DNA of 11,210 nt, from contig JBKECA010000335.1 of NCBI GenBank assembly GCA_047973435.1, positions 1-11,210 on the forward strand, in the 5' to 3' direction. The translations under genes and the position numbers were made by a program. Origin of the DNA: JBKECA01 sp047973435 (lineage in GTDB: Bacteria; Planctomycetota; Planctomycetia; Planctomycetales; Planctomycetaceae). Shown one piece after another: positions 1 through 6,220 of this stretch. The notes beneath the pieces were generated by a model. It saw only the letters and a list, made by a program, of their open reading frames with translations. It did not search any database and was not told the origin of the DNA. The first letter of the stretch is position 1, and the number at the start of each line of letters is the position of its first letter.

Positions 1-1
1 A

Positions 2-82
2 CTGGAGTGTGGGCACGAGGGGCATACCGGCAGTGAATTCCCCAGCCGCCGTCGAGTATTTCAGGCGATCCCTAGTTCATGA
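2..82 (+). CDS. Possible C-terminal end of an upstream gene (partial, unidentified)
   Basis: Reading from base 2, the frame stays open to a TGA at 80-82, giving 26 residues that end in RRRVFQAIPSS. The stop overlaps the ATG of the pseudouridine synthase as ATGA, the usual arrangement of translationally coupled genes. That overlap is the main reason to take it as real. A second frame on the same strand is also open here, and 26 residues carry no recognisable motif, so the product is unknown and the call is tentative. Confidence 0.35.
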   Translation: MECGHEGHTGSEFPSRRRVFQAIPSS

Positions 83-1146
83 CCAACGCTTCTGATCCCG
101 ACGCCGCTGACGGCATCGCGCCGATTGCGGCTGAGTTGACCGATGAACCGATTCCGGTCATCGTCGAGGCCCGTGCGCATGGCTGGCGGATTGACCATTA
201 CCTGGCGCGGCTGTTCCCCAACTACAGTCGGGGGATTTTTCAGCGGGCGATTGAGGCGGAGGCGGTGCTGCTGAATGGGTTGCCGGTGAAGCCGTCGCGG
301 CGGCTGCGGGTGAACGACCGTCTCGACGTGGCCTTGCTGGAGCAGCCCGACGATACGCTTGAGCCGGAAGACATCCCGATCAGCATCATCTACGAGGACG
401 ATGCGCTGGCGGTCATCAACAAGCCAGCGGATATGGTCACGCATCCGAGCAAGGGGAACTTCAAGGGGACGCTGGCGGCTGCGGTGCAGTTTCACTTCAA
501 CCAGCTGTCGAGTGTGGCCGGGCAGTTGCGGCCGGGGATTGTGCATCGTCTGGATCGGGATACGACGGGGGTGATATTGATTGCCAAGAGCAATCAGACG
601 CATCATCGACTCAGTGGTCAGTTCGAGCGTCGTGAGGTGCACAAGGAGTACCGGGCGATTGTGCGGGGGGAGCTGGACCGGCAGTCGGATCGGATCGAGA
701 CGCACATTCGCGTGCATCCCAAGGCCCGGGAAAAGATGATCACCTGCGGGCCGGAGGAGGGAGCCCGGCATGCGGTGACGGACTACGAAGTGCTCGAGCG
801 ATTCCGCGGATATACCTATGTTCGATTGATGCCGCACACCGGTCGGACGCATCAATTGCGGGTGCATCTGCTGCATCTGGGGCATCCGATTGTGTCGGAT
901 CATCTGTATGCGGGTCAGAAGGAACTGCGTCTGTCTGATCTTTTCTCTGCCGACAGACTTGCAACCGATCGGTCTGCGGCGGACATTACTCTCATCAGTC
1001 GACAAGCGCTCCATGCCTATCGACTGGAGGTGCGTCATCCGGTGACGGATCGTCCCCTGGTGTTTCAGGCCGATCTGCCGGAAGACATCGAACGCACACT
1101 GGAGGCGCTGCGGCGCCAGCGGGACATCCAGGGTGCAGAACGGTAG
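79..1146 (+). CDS. RluA-family 23S rRNA pseudouridine synthase
   Basis: Predicted to isomerise specific uridines in rRNA (RluD/RluC-like) or possibly tRNA to pseudouridine. The 355-residue protein has an N-terminal extension of about 30 residues, then an S4-type RNA-binding region at roughly 33-90 (HGWRIDHYLARLFPNYSR, LLNGLPVKPSRRLRVNDRL). The catalytic domain follows, starting at about 105 (IIYEDDALAVINKPADMVTHP). The family signature GIVHRLDRDTTG is intact, with catalytic Asp at 159, and HTGRTHQLRVHLLHLGHPIVSD is the C-terminal motif. Length is slightly above the usual 300-330, because of the N-terminal extension and a short insert near 275-300. The ATG start is favoured because it overlaps an upstream stop (ATGA) and gives a complete S4 region; there is no clear Shine-Dalgarno. 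Which uridine it modifies cannot be told from sequence alone. Confidence 0.95.
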   Translation: MTNASDPDAADGIAPIAAELTDEPIPVIVEARAHGWRIDHYLARLFPNYSRGIFQRAIEAEAVLLNGLPVKPSRRLRVNDRLDVALLEQPDDTLEPEDIPISIIYEDDALAVINKPADMVTHPSKGNFKGTLAAAVQFHFNQLSSVAGQLRPGIVHRLDRDTTGVILIAKSNQTHHRLSGQFERREVHKEYRAIVRGELDRQSDRIETHIRVHPKAREKMITCGPEEGARHAVTDYEVLERFRGYTYVRLMPHTGRTHQLRVHLLHLGHPIVSDHLYAGQKELRLSDLFSADRLATDRSAADITLISRQALHAYRLEVRHPVTDRPLVFQADLPEDIERTLEALRRQRDIQGAER

Positions 1147-1221
1147 TCTGCGGTGCTCCTTCGGTTCTGGGTCGTCTCGTCGGCATCCCTCCCCATTGTG
1201 CCCCCGCGTTCCCCCGCCGTT

Positions 1222-2094
1222 ATGAGACTCGCCAAGGTACGCCTCGCTGATGGAAGCACGCGGCTGTGTGTTGTTGATCAGGAAACGATCCGACTGCTGG
1301 ACGTCTCCCAGGTTGACAATTGCCGCTGTCTGGCAGACATCCTCCACAGTGAGGATCCGCCTGGCTTCGCGCACTTCCTGATCGATCCCCGCTGCAATCC
1401 GATCCGGCAGGACGAAGTGAAGTTTCTCGTCCCCATTGACCGGCAAGAGGTCTGGGCTGCGGGAGTGACCTACAAGCGGAGTCAGGTTGCCCGGATGGAG
1501 GAGTCGGAGTCCGGGGCGAGCCATTACGACAAGGTGTACACTGCGCCGCGACCGGAGCTGTTTTTCAAGGCGACGCGCGACCGGGTGTCTGGACCTCGCG
1601 AACCGGTGCGGGTGCGGTTTGACAGTGAGTGGTCCGTGCCCGAGCCGGAGTTTGCACTGGTCCTCAATCCAGAAATGCGGATCGTCGGGTACACCATCGG
1701 CAATGATATGTCGGCCCGGGACATTGAAGGGGAGAATCCTTTGTACCTGCCGCAGGCCAAGGTCTATCGCCAGTGTTGTTCGCTGGGGCCCTGCATCAGC
1801 CTGGTCACCGAGCCGCTGGACCGGGAGACGACTGTGATCCGGATGATGATCTACCGGAATCATCAGGAGGTCTTCGCGGGAGAAACGAATCTGGGCCAGC
1901 TGAACCGCGACCTGCAGGATCTGGCGAACTGGCTGGGGCGCGACAACGATTTCCCTCACGGTGCAATTCTGCTGACGGGCACGGGGATTGTGCCGCCGGA
2001 CGACTTCACTCTGATCGACAACGACTGGATTGTGATCGAGATCAGCAACATTGGCCGGCTGGAGACGCCGGTGGTGAAAGGCTCGAAGCAGTAG
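1222..2094 (+). CDS. Fumarylacetoacetate hydrolase-fold protein, 2-keto-3-deoxy-pentonate dehydratase-like
   Basis: A 290-residue FAH-superfamily enzyme. These are Mg2+-dependent enzymes acting on 2-keto acids. The metal-site pattern is visible: Glu141 and Glu143 in VPEPEFALVLN, Asp162 in GNDMSARDIEGENP, and Lys180 in YLPQAKVY. The blocks WAAGVTYKRSQVARMEESES and RPELFFKAT are characteristic of the 2-dehydro-3-deoxy-D-arabinonate/xylonate dehydratase branch rather than true fumarylacetoacetases, which suggests oxidative, non-phosphorylated sugar-acid breakdown. That substrate is a family-level inference, and no other pathway gene is present here. The frame extends upstream to a GTG at 1153, but those 23 residues are hydrophobic and proline-rich, whereas MRLAKVRLADG at 1222 matches the family N-terminus. 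There is no clear Shine-Dalgarno. It lies 75 bp downstream of the pseudouridine synthase and could share its transcript, although the functions are unrelated. Confidence 0.88.
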   Translation: MRLAKVRLADGSTRLCVVDQETIRLLDVSQVDNCRCLADILHSEDPPGFAHFLIDPRCNPIRQDEVKFLVPIDRQEVWAAGVTYKRSQVARMEESESGASHYDKVYTAPRPELFFKATRDRVSGPREPVRVRFDSEWSVPEPEFALVLNPEMRIVGYTIGNDMSARDIEGENPLYLPQAKVYRQCCSLGPCISLVTEPLDRETTVIRMMIYRNHQEVFAGETNLGQLNRDLQDLANWLGRDNDFPHGAILLTGTGIVPPDDFTLIDNDWIVIEISNIGRLETPVVKGSKQ

Positions 2095-2380
2095 CGAGTC
2101 TAAGTCACCACAGAGGACTCGGAGATTCGGTCGGACAGACGATGCTCAGACTGCGTTGTTGTCGTCCTGATGGAATTGGAATCTCTTGTCCTACTCCGCA
2201 GGCCGAGACCAGATTCCGTTCGTCACGAGATGGCCTCAGAGGAGATGCTCTGAGCATCCGCCAGTTCCAACCCCTTCCTGCCTCCGTAGTGAAATTGAGC
2301 CGGATGAATAGTCCGGGTTCGAGACACTAACCAATGTGCAGTGATGGCGGACAGCTGTTGGCGTACTGCGAGCGTGAAGC
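2095..2380. other. Convergent intergenic region with short inverted repeats
   Basis: This 286-bp spacer lies between two genes that point at each other. It holds a 6-bp inverted repeat directly after the FAH stop (CGAGTC 2095-2100 with GACTCG 2116-2121). Overlapping its right arm is a patch at 2106-2125 (CACCACAGAGGACTCGGAGA) that resembles purine-rich CCACAGAGGACACAGAG sequences common between genes in environmental bacteria. A short palindrome (GATGCT-CTG-AGCATC) lies at 2244-2258. None is followed by a T-run, so a classic intrinsic terminator is not evident in either direction. Open frames here look like chance. Confidence 0.6.
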
Positions 2381-2408
2381 TCACGACCGTGCCAGCGCCG
2401 CCAACAGC
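2354..2408 (-). repeat. Perfect 10-bp inverted repeat across the rRNA methyltransferase stop codon
   Basis: GCTGTTGGCG at 2354-2363 is the exact reverse complement of CGCCAACAGC at 2399-2408. The 35-nt spacer holds a smaller hairpin, CGTGA-AGC-TCACG at 2373-2385, whose right arm includes the TGA stop at 2381-2383. The structure therefore covers the last codons and the first 3' untranslated bases. It may act as an mRNA 3'-end stabiliser or a transcription stop. No T-run follows, so Rho-independent termination is not supported. Confidence 0.45.
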
Positions 2409-3121
2409 ACACCCGCTGCAACGGAGACGTTTAACGATCCGATTTCGCCAACGGCGGGAATGCCACAGAGTTCGTCGCAATGGGCCGTGGTGAGCCGTCT
2501 CAGGCCGGACTCTTCATTGCCGAGGACCACGAGCCAGCTGCGGTCGCGGGGAATTTGCCACACGCTTTGCTCCGCGTGCTCCGACGTTCCCAGCACCCAC
2601 AGGTCCAGTTCCTTCGCCTGCTCGATCGATTGCCGGAGATTGGTTTCGATCGCGAACGGGACGCATTCGACTCCTCCCGATGCCACGTCGTAGACCGTGG
2701 CGCTGATGGGAGCGGACTTGTGTTTCGTCAGCACGATGCCGCGGATGCCGAAGAACGCTGCCGAGCGAAAAATGGCTCCGAGATTGTGCGGATCCTGAAC
2801 CTGATCGAGTGCAAGCCAGATGCCCGGCCGCTCGCGGGCTTCCGCGAACATCTCCGTTAGCGACACGGCATCGCGTGGCGTAACCAGTGCGTGGGTGCCA
2901 CTGGTGCGACCGTCTTTGTCTTCGGCCGATCGCCGTGGTCCGGGCTTTGACTGAGCCGGAAGCACGCGGACGGGAATCTGTGCGGCGGCGGCGGCATCCG
3001 AGACCTGTCGCCAGGCGTCCTGGGGTGAACGGGTCGTCAATCGAATGTCGACGACGTCTCGAGGCCGAAGTCGAATCGCTTCGAGCACGGAATGCGGATT
3101 GCGGAGGGCAAGGGGAGACAT
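2381..3121 (-). CDS. TrmH/RlmB-family 2'-O-ribose RNA methyltransferase (SPOUT fold)
   Basis: Predicted to transfer a methyl group from S-adenosylmethionine to a ribose 2'-OH, most likely in 23S rRNA (RlmB type, G2251 in E. coli). With the ATG at 3121 it has 246 residues. The N-terminal SpoU substrate-binding region covers about 5-85 (NPHSVLEAIRLRPRDVVDIR). The trefoil-knot domain shows all three SPOUT motifs: motif 1 DPHNLGAIFRSA with Asn113 and Arg119; motif 2 VLGNEESGLR starting near residue 200, with Glu203; motif 3 IPAVGEIGSLNVSVAAGVLL with Asn231. The frame extends to a GTG at 3163, but ATG 3121 places NPHSVLEAI at the N-terminus as in relatives, and it follows the stop of a small ORF by 11 nt. 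It is the last gene of the minus-strand series and converges with the FAH gene. RlmB and TrmH/TrmL specificities cannot be separated firmly, so no symbol is given. Confidence 0.92.
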   Translation of the reverse strand: MSPLALRNPHSVLEAIRLRPRDVVDIRLTTRSPQDAWRQVSDAAAAAQIPVRVLPAQSKPGPRRSAEDKDGRTSGTHALVTPRDAVSLTEMFAEARERPGIWLALDQVQDPHNLGAIFRSAAFFGIRGIVLTKHKSAPISATVYDVASGGVECVPFAIETNLRQSIEQAKELDLWVLGTSEHAEQSVWQIPRDRSWLVVLGNEESGLRRLTTAHCDELCGIPAVGEIGSLNVSVAAGVLLAALARS

Positions 3122-3132
3122 ACGAGCCAAGT

Positions 3133-3339
3133 TTATCGCAGTCGGCTGCGACTGCGAATGCACCGGCCTGGCGTGTCATGCGGGCGCTCAATTTGGGCGA
3201 TGCTCGACCAGATTGCGTCGCGGGTGTCGCCCCTGAAGCGGTCGACATCGACAACGTTGCGAACGCGACCGGCTTCCGCAATCAACCCGACGGTTGACAG
3301 CGTCCGCAGAGGTGTCGGGTACGCTGCCGACTTCGCCAT
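3133..3339 (-). CDS. Doubtful small ORF, possibly a decayed small helix-turn-helix gene
   Basis: A 68-codon frame from an ATG at 3339 (alternative ATG at 3366, overlapping the VWA gene's end) to TAA at 3133. It fills the 231-bp gap between the VWA gene and the methyltransferase, starting 13 nt after one stop and ending 11 nt before the next start, which suits a transcribed minus-strand unit. The segment LSTVGLIAEAGRVRNVVDVD faintly recalls small planctomycete helix-turn-helix proteins in which an IAEELG helix is later followed by an AGR-V-VFD stretch. Here the part between the two would be missing, which could mean an internal deletion. The C-terminus (RCIRSRSRLR) is low-complexity and basic. 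It may simply be a chance frame; function unknown. Confidence 0.25.
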   Translation of the reverse strand: MAKSAAYPTPLRTLSTVGLIAEAGRVRNVVDVDRFRGDTRDAIWSSIAQIERPHDTPGRCIRSRSRLR

Positions 3340-3352
3340 CTGGCGGTGTTCG

Positions 3353-5899
3353 TTACGGCAGACCATTGACCTTGCGCAGGACCCACTCCGTCGTCAGCAG
3401 GGAGAAGAAAACCAGCAGCCAGGGCCAGCTGTCCCACAGGGACTGCTCGCTTCGCAGCGTGGTCGACTCAGTGACGCTTTGAAAGATGCCTGGCAGTTCG
3501 CTGAGTTCGTGCGGAAGCAGCAGTCGTCCGTGGGTGAACTGGGCGATGGTTTCCAGCAAAGGCCGGTTGGCGCTAATGTCGCTGAGTTCGGACGTGGTTG
3601 GTTCCTGCACCTGTAACTCGGCAATGACGGGGTCTGGCCCGAGGTCGGCGCTGTCGACTTCCAGTCGGACCTTGTATTCCCCCGGCCGCAGTCCGAGTGC
3701 TTGTCCCTCGAAGTCGAGTGGCGAGCTGCGGGTTGGAGAGAGATCGAACGTGAGAACGGGTGGACCCTGCGGGTCGTCCATGCTGGTGACGACTCCGCGT
3801 GCGGCGACGTTGGGATAGCGCTCCAGGAAGTTGCGGCTCCAGGATGCGCGAAACGCGGCGGCATCGCCGGCGTCAACGGAGGGCTGCACTGGTCCGAAGG
3901 CAACGTTTTCATTTTTGGCGAGGGCTTTAAAGCGGGCGCCCCAGCGGGCGAGCTGGCCCCAGAAACGATGGTGATAGTCGTCCCCCACCCGATATCGCCA
4001 ACGCCAGGTCCCATCGACTCCGATCCACAGCACTTGACCAAAGCCGGCCTGCTGGCGAACGATAACCGCGTTCTGACGTTCGGTTTCGAGCGATTGTCGG
4101 GCACCGTCGGGGAGGACGCAGGCCAGCACGGTGGCTTCGCCTTTAGCGTCACCGACGAGTCCCCACATCTGTCCGGGCAGTTCTTTCCAGATGCGTTCGT
4201 TCTCCGCCGGGTCCTCCGCCAGTCGCAGGAAGGTTTCATCGCGGCCCTCGGGAGTTAACGTCAGCGCGAAGCCCCGCTCGCGGGGAGACGACTCATCCGT
4301 GCGGCCAGTCCGGTTGACGGTTCGCAGTTCGGTGACGGGCAACAGGGCATCGAGGATCGGATTGCGTCCATAACCAAGCGGCATGTGTCGCTTGCCGGCC
4401 TGGATTACCAGCGTTCCCCCTTCGTCTCGCACAAAACGATCGAGGAGCATCCAGGCCGCAGGGTTCAACTGCGACTCCGGGATGTCTCCCAGCAGTATGA
4501 CGTCAAAGCCCTCGAAGGGAGATGCGGCTGCGTCGTCAGGATTGGCTGGCAACTCCAAACGACGGGGAAAGAAGTTTTCGTTCAGCACCTGCATGAAGGG
4601 CTGGCGAAAGACCACTTCCTGCAGTTTGATCTGGTCGTCGCGGCGGAGTGCGTTATCGAGAAAGCGGAACTCCCAGCGGGCCTCCCCGTCGACGAGCAGC
4701 ACATCGGATTCGTCATCCACCACGGACAGCGAGAACGAGCGGGAATTGTTGTCGGCGCGGGTTTCACCCGCCTGGACTGGTGTGCTGACGGCGTACCGAA
4801 AGCGTCCCAACTCGGGAGCATCGAGAGTGAACTGGGCCTCGGTGATTGCAGCAGTGACTCGCAGCTTGCGAGTCTGTGGTTCGCCCGGGGCACCGTCCAT
4901 TGGCGTAAGTGTGATTTCGACTTCCTGCCCTTCGTAACCGGCCGTGCGTAACGCGACCCGCACGAGAGGATGGTCATCCTGAGAGACGGGCTGCCGTGGA
5001 TAGTCGAGCGTACCGAACGCAAGGTCCCTGGGGCGTTGTTCAGATCCGATCAGCACCGGATAGACGGGAGCGGCCACGCCCGACATTCGTTGCAGCAGTC
5101 GGTTCTCCGATTCGCGGGCGTTGTGTCGTCCGTCCGTAAGCATGACGACGCCGGCAATGGGCGTCTCTCCATCGCCACCGGTCGCAGGCGTGACCGGCAA
5201 AGCCAGATCGGTCTCCTCCCGCAGCAGCTGGTTCGCCGGTTGTTCGAGGGCCGACGACAATTCGTCCGCCGGCAACGTCTCTGACTGTCCCGCGAAAAGC
5301 GAGACTTCAAGCAACCCCAGCTGACCAAGCTGGTGCAGGATCGGATCGCTTCCGCTGGTCAGCAGGCGGCGGGCGATTTCCTTGCGAGACAGCTGCGTCA
5401 GCTGACGAAAAACGTCCGTCAGGTTTTCCTTTCGCGCGGCGGCGAGTTGTTGGCGTCGCGCGGGGTCCGGTGCTTCGACCGCGGTCGCCCATTCTGGTTC
5501 CCTTCCGGCGTCGTAAGCGGCCTGCCACTGATCGAGACGGTTGTTGATGTCGGCGTTGCCAATCAGGCCGAGAGCCCGTGCCCAGCGGAGCTGCTCGGCA
5601 GGCTGGGCGTGCTGGTCAACGGTGTCCATGCTTTCGCTGGCGTCGATGGCCAGGAGGATTCGCCCGGTTCGTTCGCGGTCAATTTCCGTTATCCGCAGCG
5701 GTTCAAGGAGGGCGAGGAAGACCAGCAGAATGGTCAGTAGCCGGAGTGTCAGCAGAGACCAGCCGAGCGTTTGCGAGACAAGCTGGCGTTCATACCGATA
5801 CAGCCAGATGACCAGCCCGACGCAGGCAACGGTGAGAAGTCCACACCCCCCCATCCAGGCCGGATCCGCTGTTCCGTGCCAGGTGAGGTAGGACTTCAT
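3353..5899 (-). CDS. VWA-domain / amidotransferase-like membrane protein
   Basis: An 848-residue inner-membrane protein. Two helices (about 16-34 and 47-67) precede a von Willebrand A domain. Its metal-site DxSxS is Asp86-Ser90 (AIDASES), and the second half has VVMLTDGRHN with Asp256. From about 398 (DVLLVDGEARWEFRFLDNAL) to about 690 the sequence resembles the class I glutamine-amidotransferase-like fold used as a non-catalytic module in VWA proteins, including FDVILLGDIPESQLNP and EGGTLVIQAGKRHMPLGYG. A final helix lies near 825-840. The family often occurs with MoxR ATPase, DUF58 and BatA-like genes, but none is in this window, so its partners are unknown. ATG 5899 is preferred over a TTG at 5932. 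About 80 residues lie between the DxSxS and the following helix (171-180), more than in a minimal VWA domain. The usual MIDAS threonine position reads ADELSSAL. A candidate promoter lies just upstream. Confidence 0.85.
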   Translation of the reverse strand: MKSYLTWHGTADPAWMGGCGLLTVACVGLVIWLYRYERQLVSQTLGWSLLTLRLLTILLVFLALLEPLRITEIDRERTGRILLAIDASESMDTVDQHAQPAEQLRWARALGLIGNADINNRLDQWQAAYDAGREPEWATAVEAPDPARRQQLAAARKENLTDVFRQLTQLSRKEIARRLLTSGSDPILHQLGQLGLLEVSLFAGQSETLPADELSSALEQPANQLLREETDLALPVTPATGGDGETPIAGVVMLTDGRHNARESENRLLQRMSGVAAPVYPVLIGSEQRPRDLAFGTLDYPRQPVSQDDHPLVRVALRTAGYEGQEVEITLTPMDGAPGEPQTRKLRVTAAITEAQFTLDAPELGRFRYAVSTPVQAGETRADNNSRSFSLSVVDDESDVLLVDGEARWEFRFLDNALRRDDQIKLQEVVFRQPFMQVLNENFFPRRLELPANPDDAAASPFEGFDVILLGDIPESQLNPAAWMLLDRFVRDEGGTLVIQAGKRHMPLGYGRNPILDALLPVTELRTVNRTGRTDESSPRERGFALTLTPEGRDETFLRLAEDPAENERIWKELPGQMWGLVGDAKGEATVLACVLPDGARQSLETERQNAVIVRQQAGFGQVLWIGVDGTWRWRYRVGDDYHHRFWGQLARWGARFKALAKNENVAFGPVQPSVDAGDAAAFRASWSRNFLERYPNVAARGVVTSMDDPQGPPVLTFDLSPTRSSPLDFEGQALGLRPGEYKVRLEVDSADLGPDPVIAELQVQEPTTSELSDISANRPLLETIAQFTHGRLLLPHELSELPGIFQSVTESTTLRSEQSLWDSWPWLLVFFSLLTTEWVLRKVNGLP

Positions 5900-5933
5900 G
5901 GACGCCAAGGGACGAAAGGGTGACGACTGCAAA

Positions 5934-5957
5934 ACTCCGGAGAATGTCCGCCGGAGT
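5934..5957 (-). terminator. GC-rich hairpin followed by TTTT: weak terminator or operator
   Basis: Read on the minus strand, ACTCCGG (5957-5951), a 10-nt loop and CCGGAGT (5940-5934) form a perfect 7-bp stem, continuing into a short T-run (5934-5931). It could end transcripts arriving from the glycosyltransferase operon, whose stop is about 265 nt upstream. It also overlaps the expected start of transcription from the -10 box at 5959-5964, so an operator role is possible. Confidence 0.4.
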
Positions 5958-5958
5958 C

Positions 5959-5988
5959 ATCATAGTGGGCCAGCGTCGGGGTTGTCAT
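5959..5988 (-). promoter_or_regulatory. Candidate sigma70 promoter for the VWA gene
   Basis: On the minus strand, ATGACA (5988-5983) matches five of six bases of the -35 consensus and TATGAT (5964-5959) five of six of the -10 consensus, with an 18-bp spacer. Transcription would start near 5952, about 50 nt before the ATG at 5899. Prediction from consensus only. Confidence 0.4.
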
Positions 5989-6016
5989 GGTCTGCGATCC
6001 GAATTGACAGTGCACG

Positions 6017-6032
6017 ACGGTCAAACGGTCAA
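6017..6032 (-). repeat. Exact tandem 8-mer (TTGACCGT twice)
   Basis: On the minus strand TTGACCGT is repeated twice with no gap. It would lie about 65-80 bp upstream of the predicted start near 5952, a usual distance for an activator site with direct-repeat half-sites. A chance duplication is also possible. Confidence 0.4.
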
Positions 6033-6049
6033 CGGGGATGCTGAAGATC

Positions 6050-6163
6050 CGAATCTCGAATCTCGAATTGGTTCCTGCGCAGCGAGCGAATCTCCTCAAC
6101 CCGAACGAACGTCGAGTCACGACGCCCACACGCTTCGGATTGCGAGATTCCGTATTCGGAGTG
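6050..6163. repeat. Two patches of degenerate heptanucleotide repeats
   Basis: At 6050-6070 the + strand reads CGAATCT CGAATCT CGAATTG. At 6136-6163 it reads CGGATTG CGAGATT CCGTATT CGGAGTG. Both patches have a 7-base period with C first and mostly T or G at the end. The bases between them do not keep the phase. They look like remnants of a heptamer tandem array in non-coding DNA. Confidence 0.45.
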
Positions 6164-6220
6164 TTCGTGCTCCAGTGGACTGTCCACATTTTGCGCACGG
6201 TCATTCAGAATCGGAAGCAG

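Larger units (their letters stand above)
5900..6220. other. 321-bp intergenic spacer with regulatory-looking structure
   Basis: This lies between the GT39-like gene's stop and the VWA gene's start, both on the minus strand. It holds a sigma70-like promoter, a hairpin at the expected transcription start, a tandem 8-mer, two heptamer-repeat patches and a 13-bp near-palindrome (GTGGAC-T-GTCCAC, 6175-6187). The open minus-strand frame across it (to 5896) has no recognisable motif and runs over repeats, so it is not called a gene. Confidence 0.7.

Noticed and set aside
1153..1221. GTG start for the FAH-family gene
   Set aside because: The added residues do not resemble the family N-terminus, while MRLAKVRLADG at 1222 does.
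61..1959. 632-residue minus-strand frame opposite the pseudouridine synthase and FAH genes
   Set aside because: It spans two clear genes and the gap between them, is rich in Arg, His, Pro and Gln, has no domain motif and is typical of antisense frames in GC-rich coding DNA.
5896..6204. 102-residue minus-strand frame in the spacer before the VWA gene
   Set aside because: Runs through heptamer repeats, the promoter and hairpin, overlaps the VWA start, and shows no recognisable protein feature.
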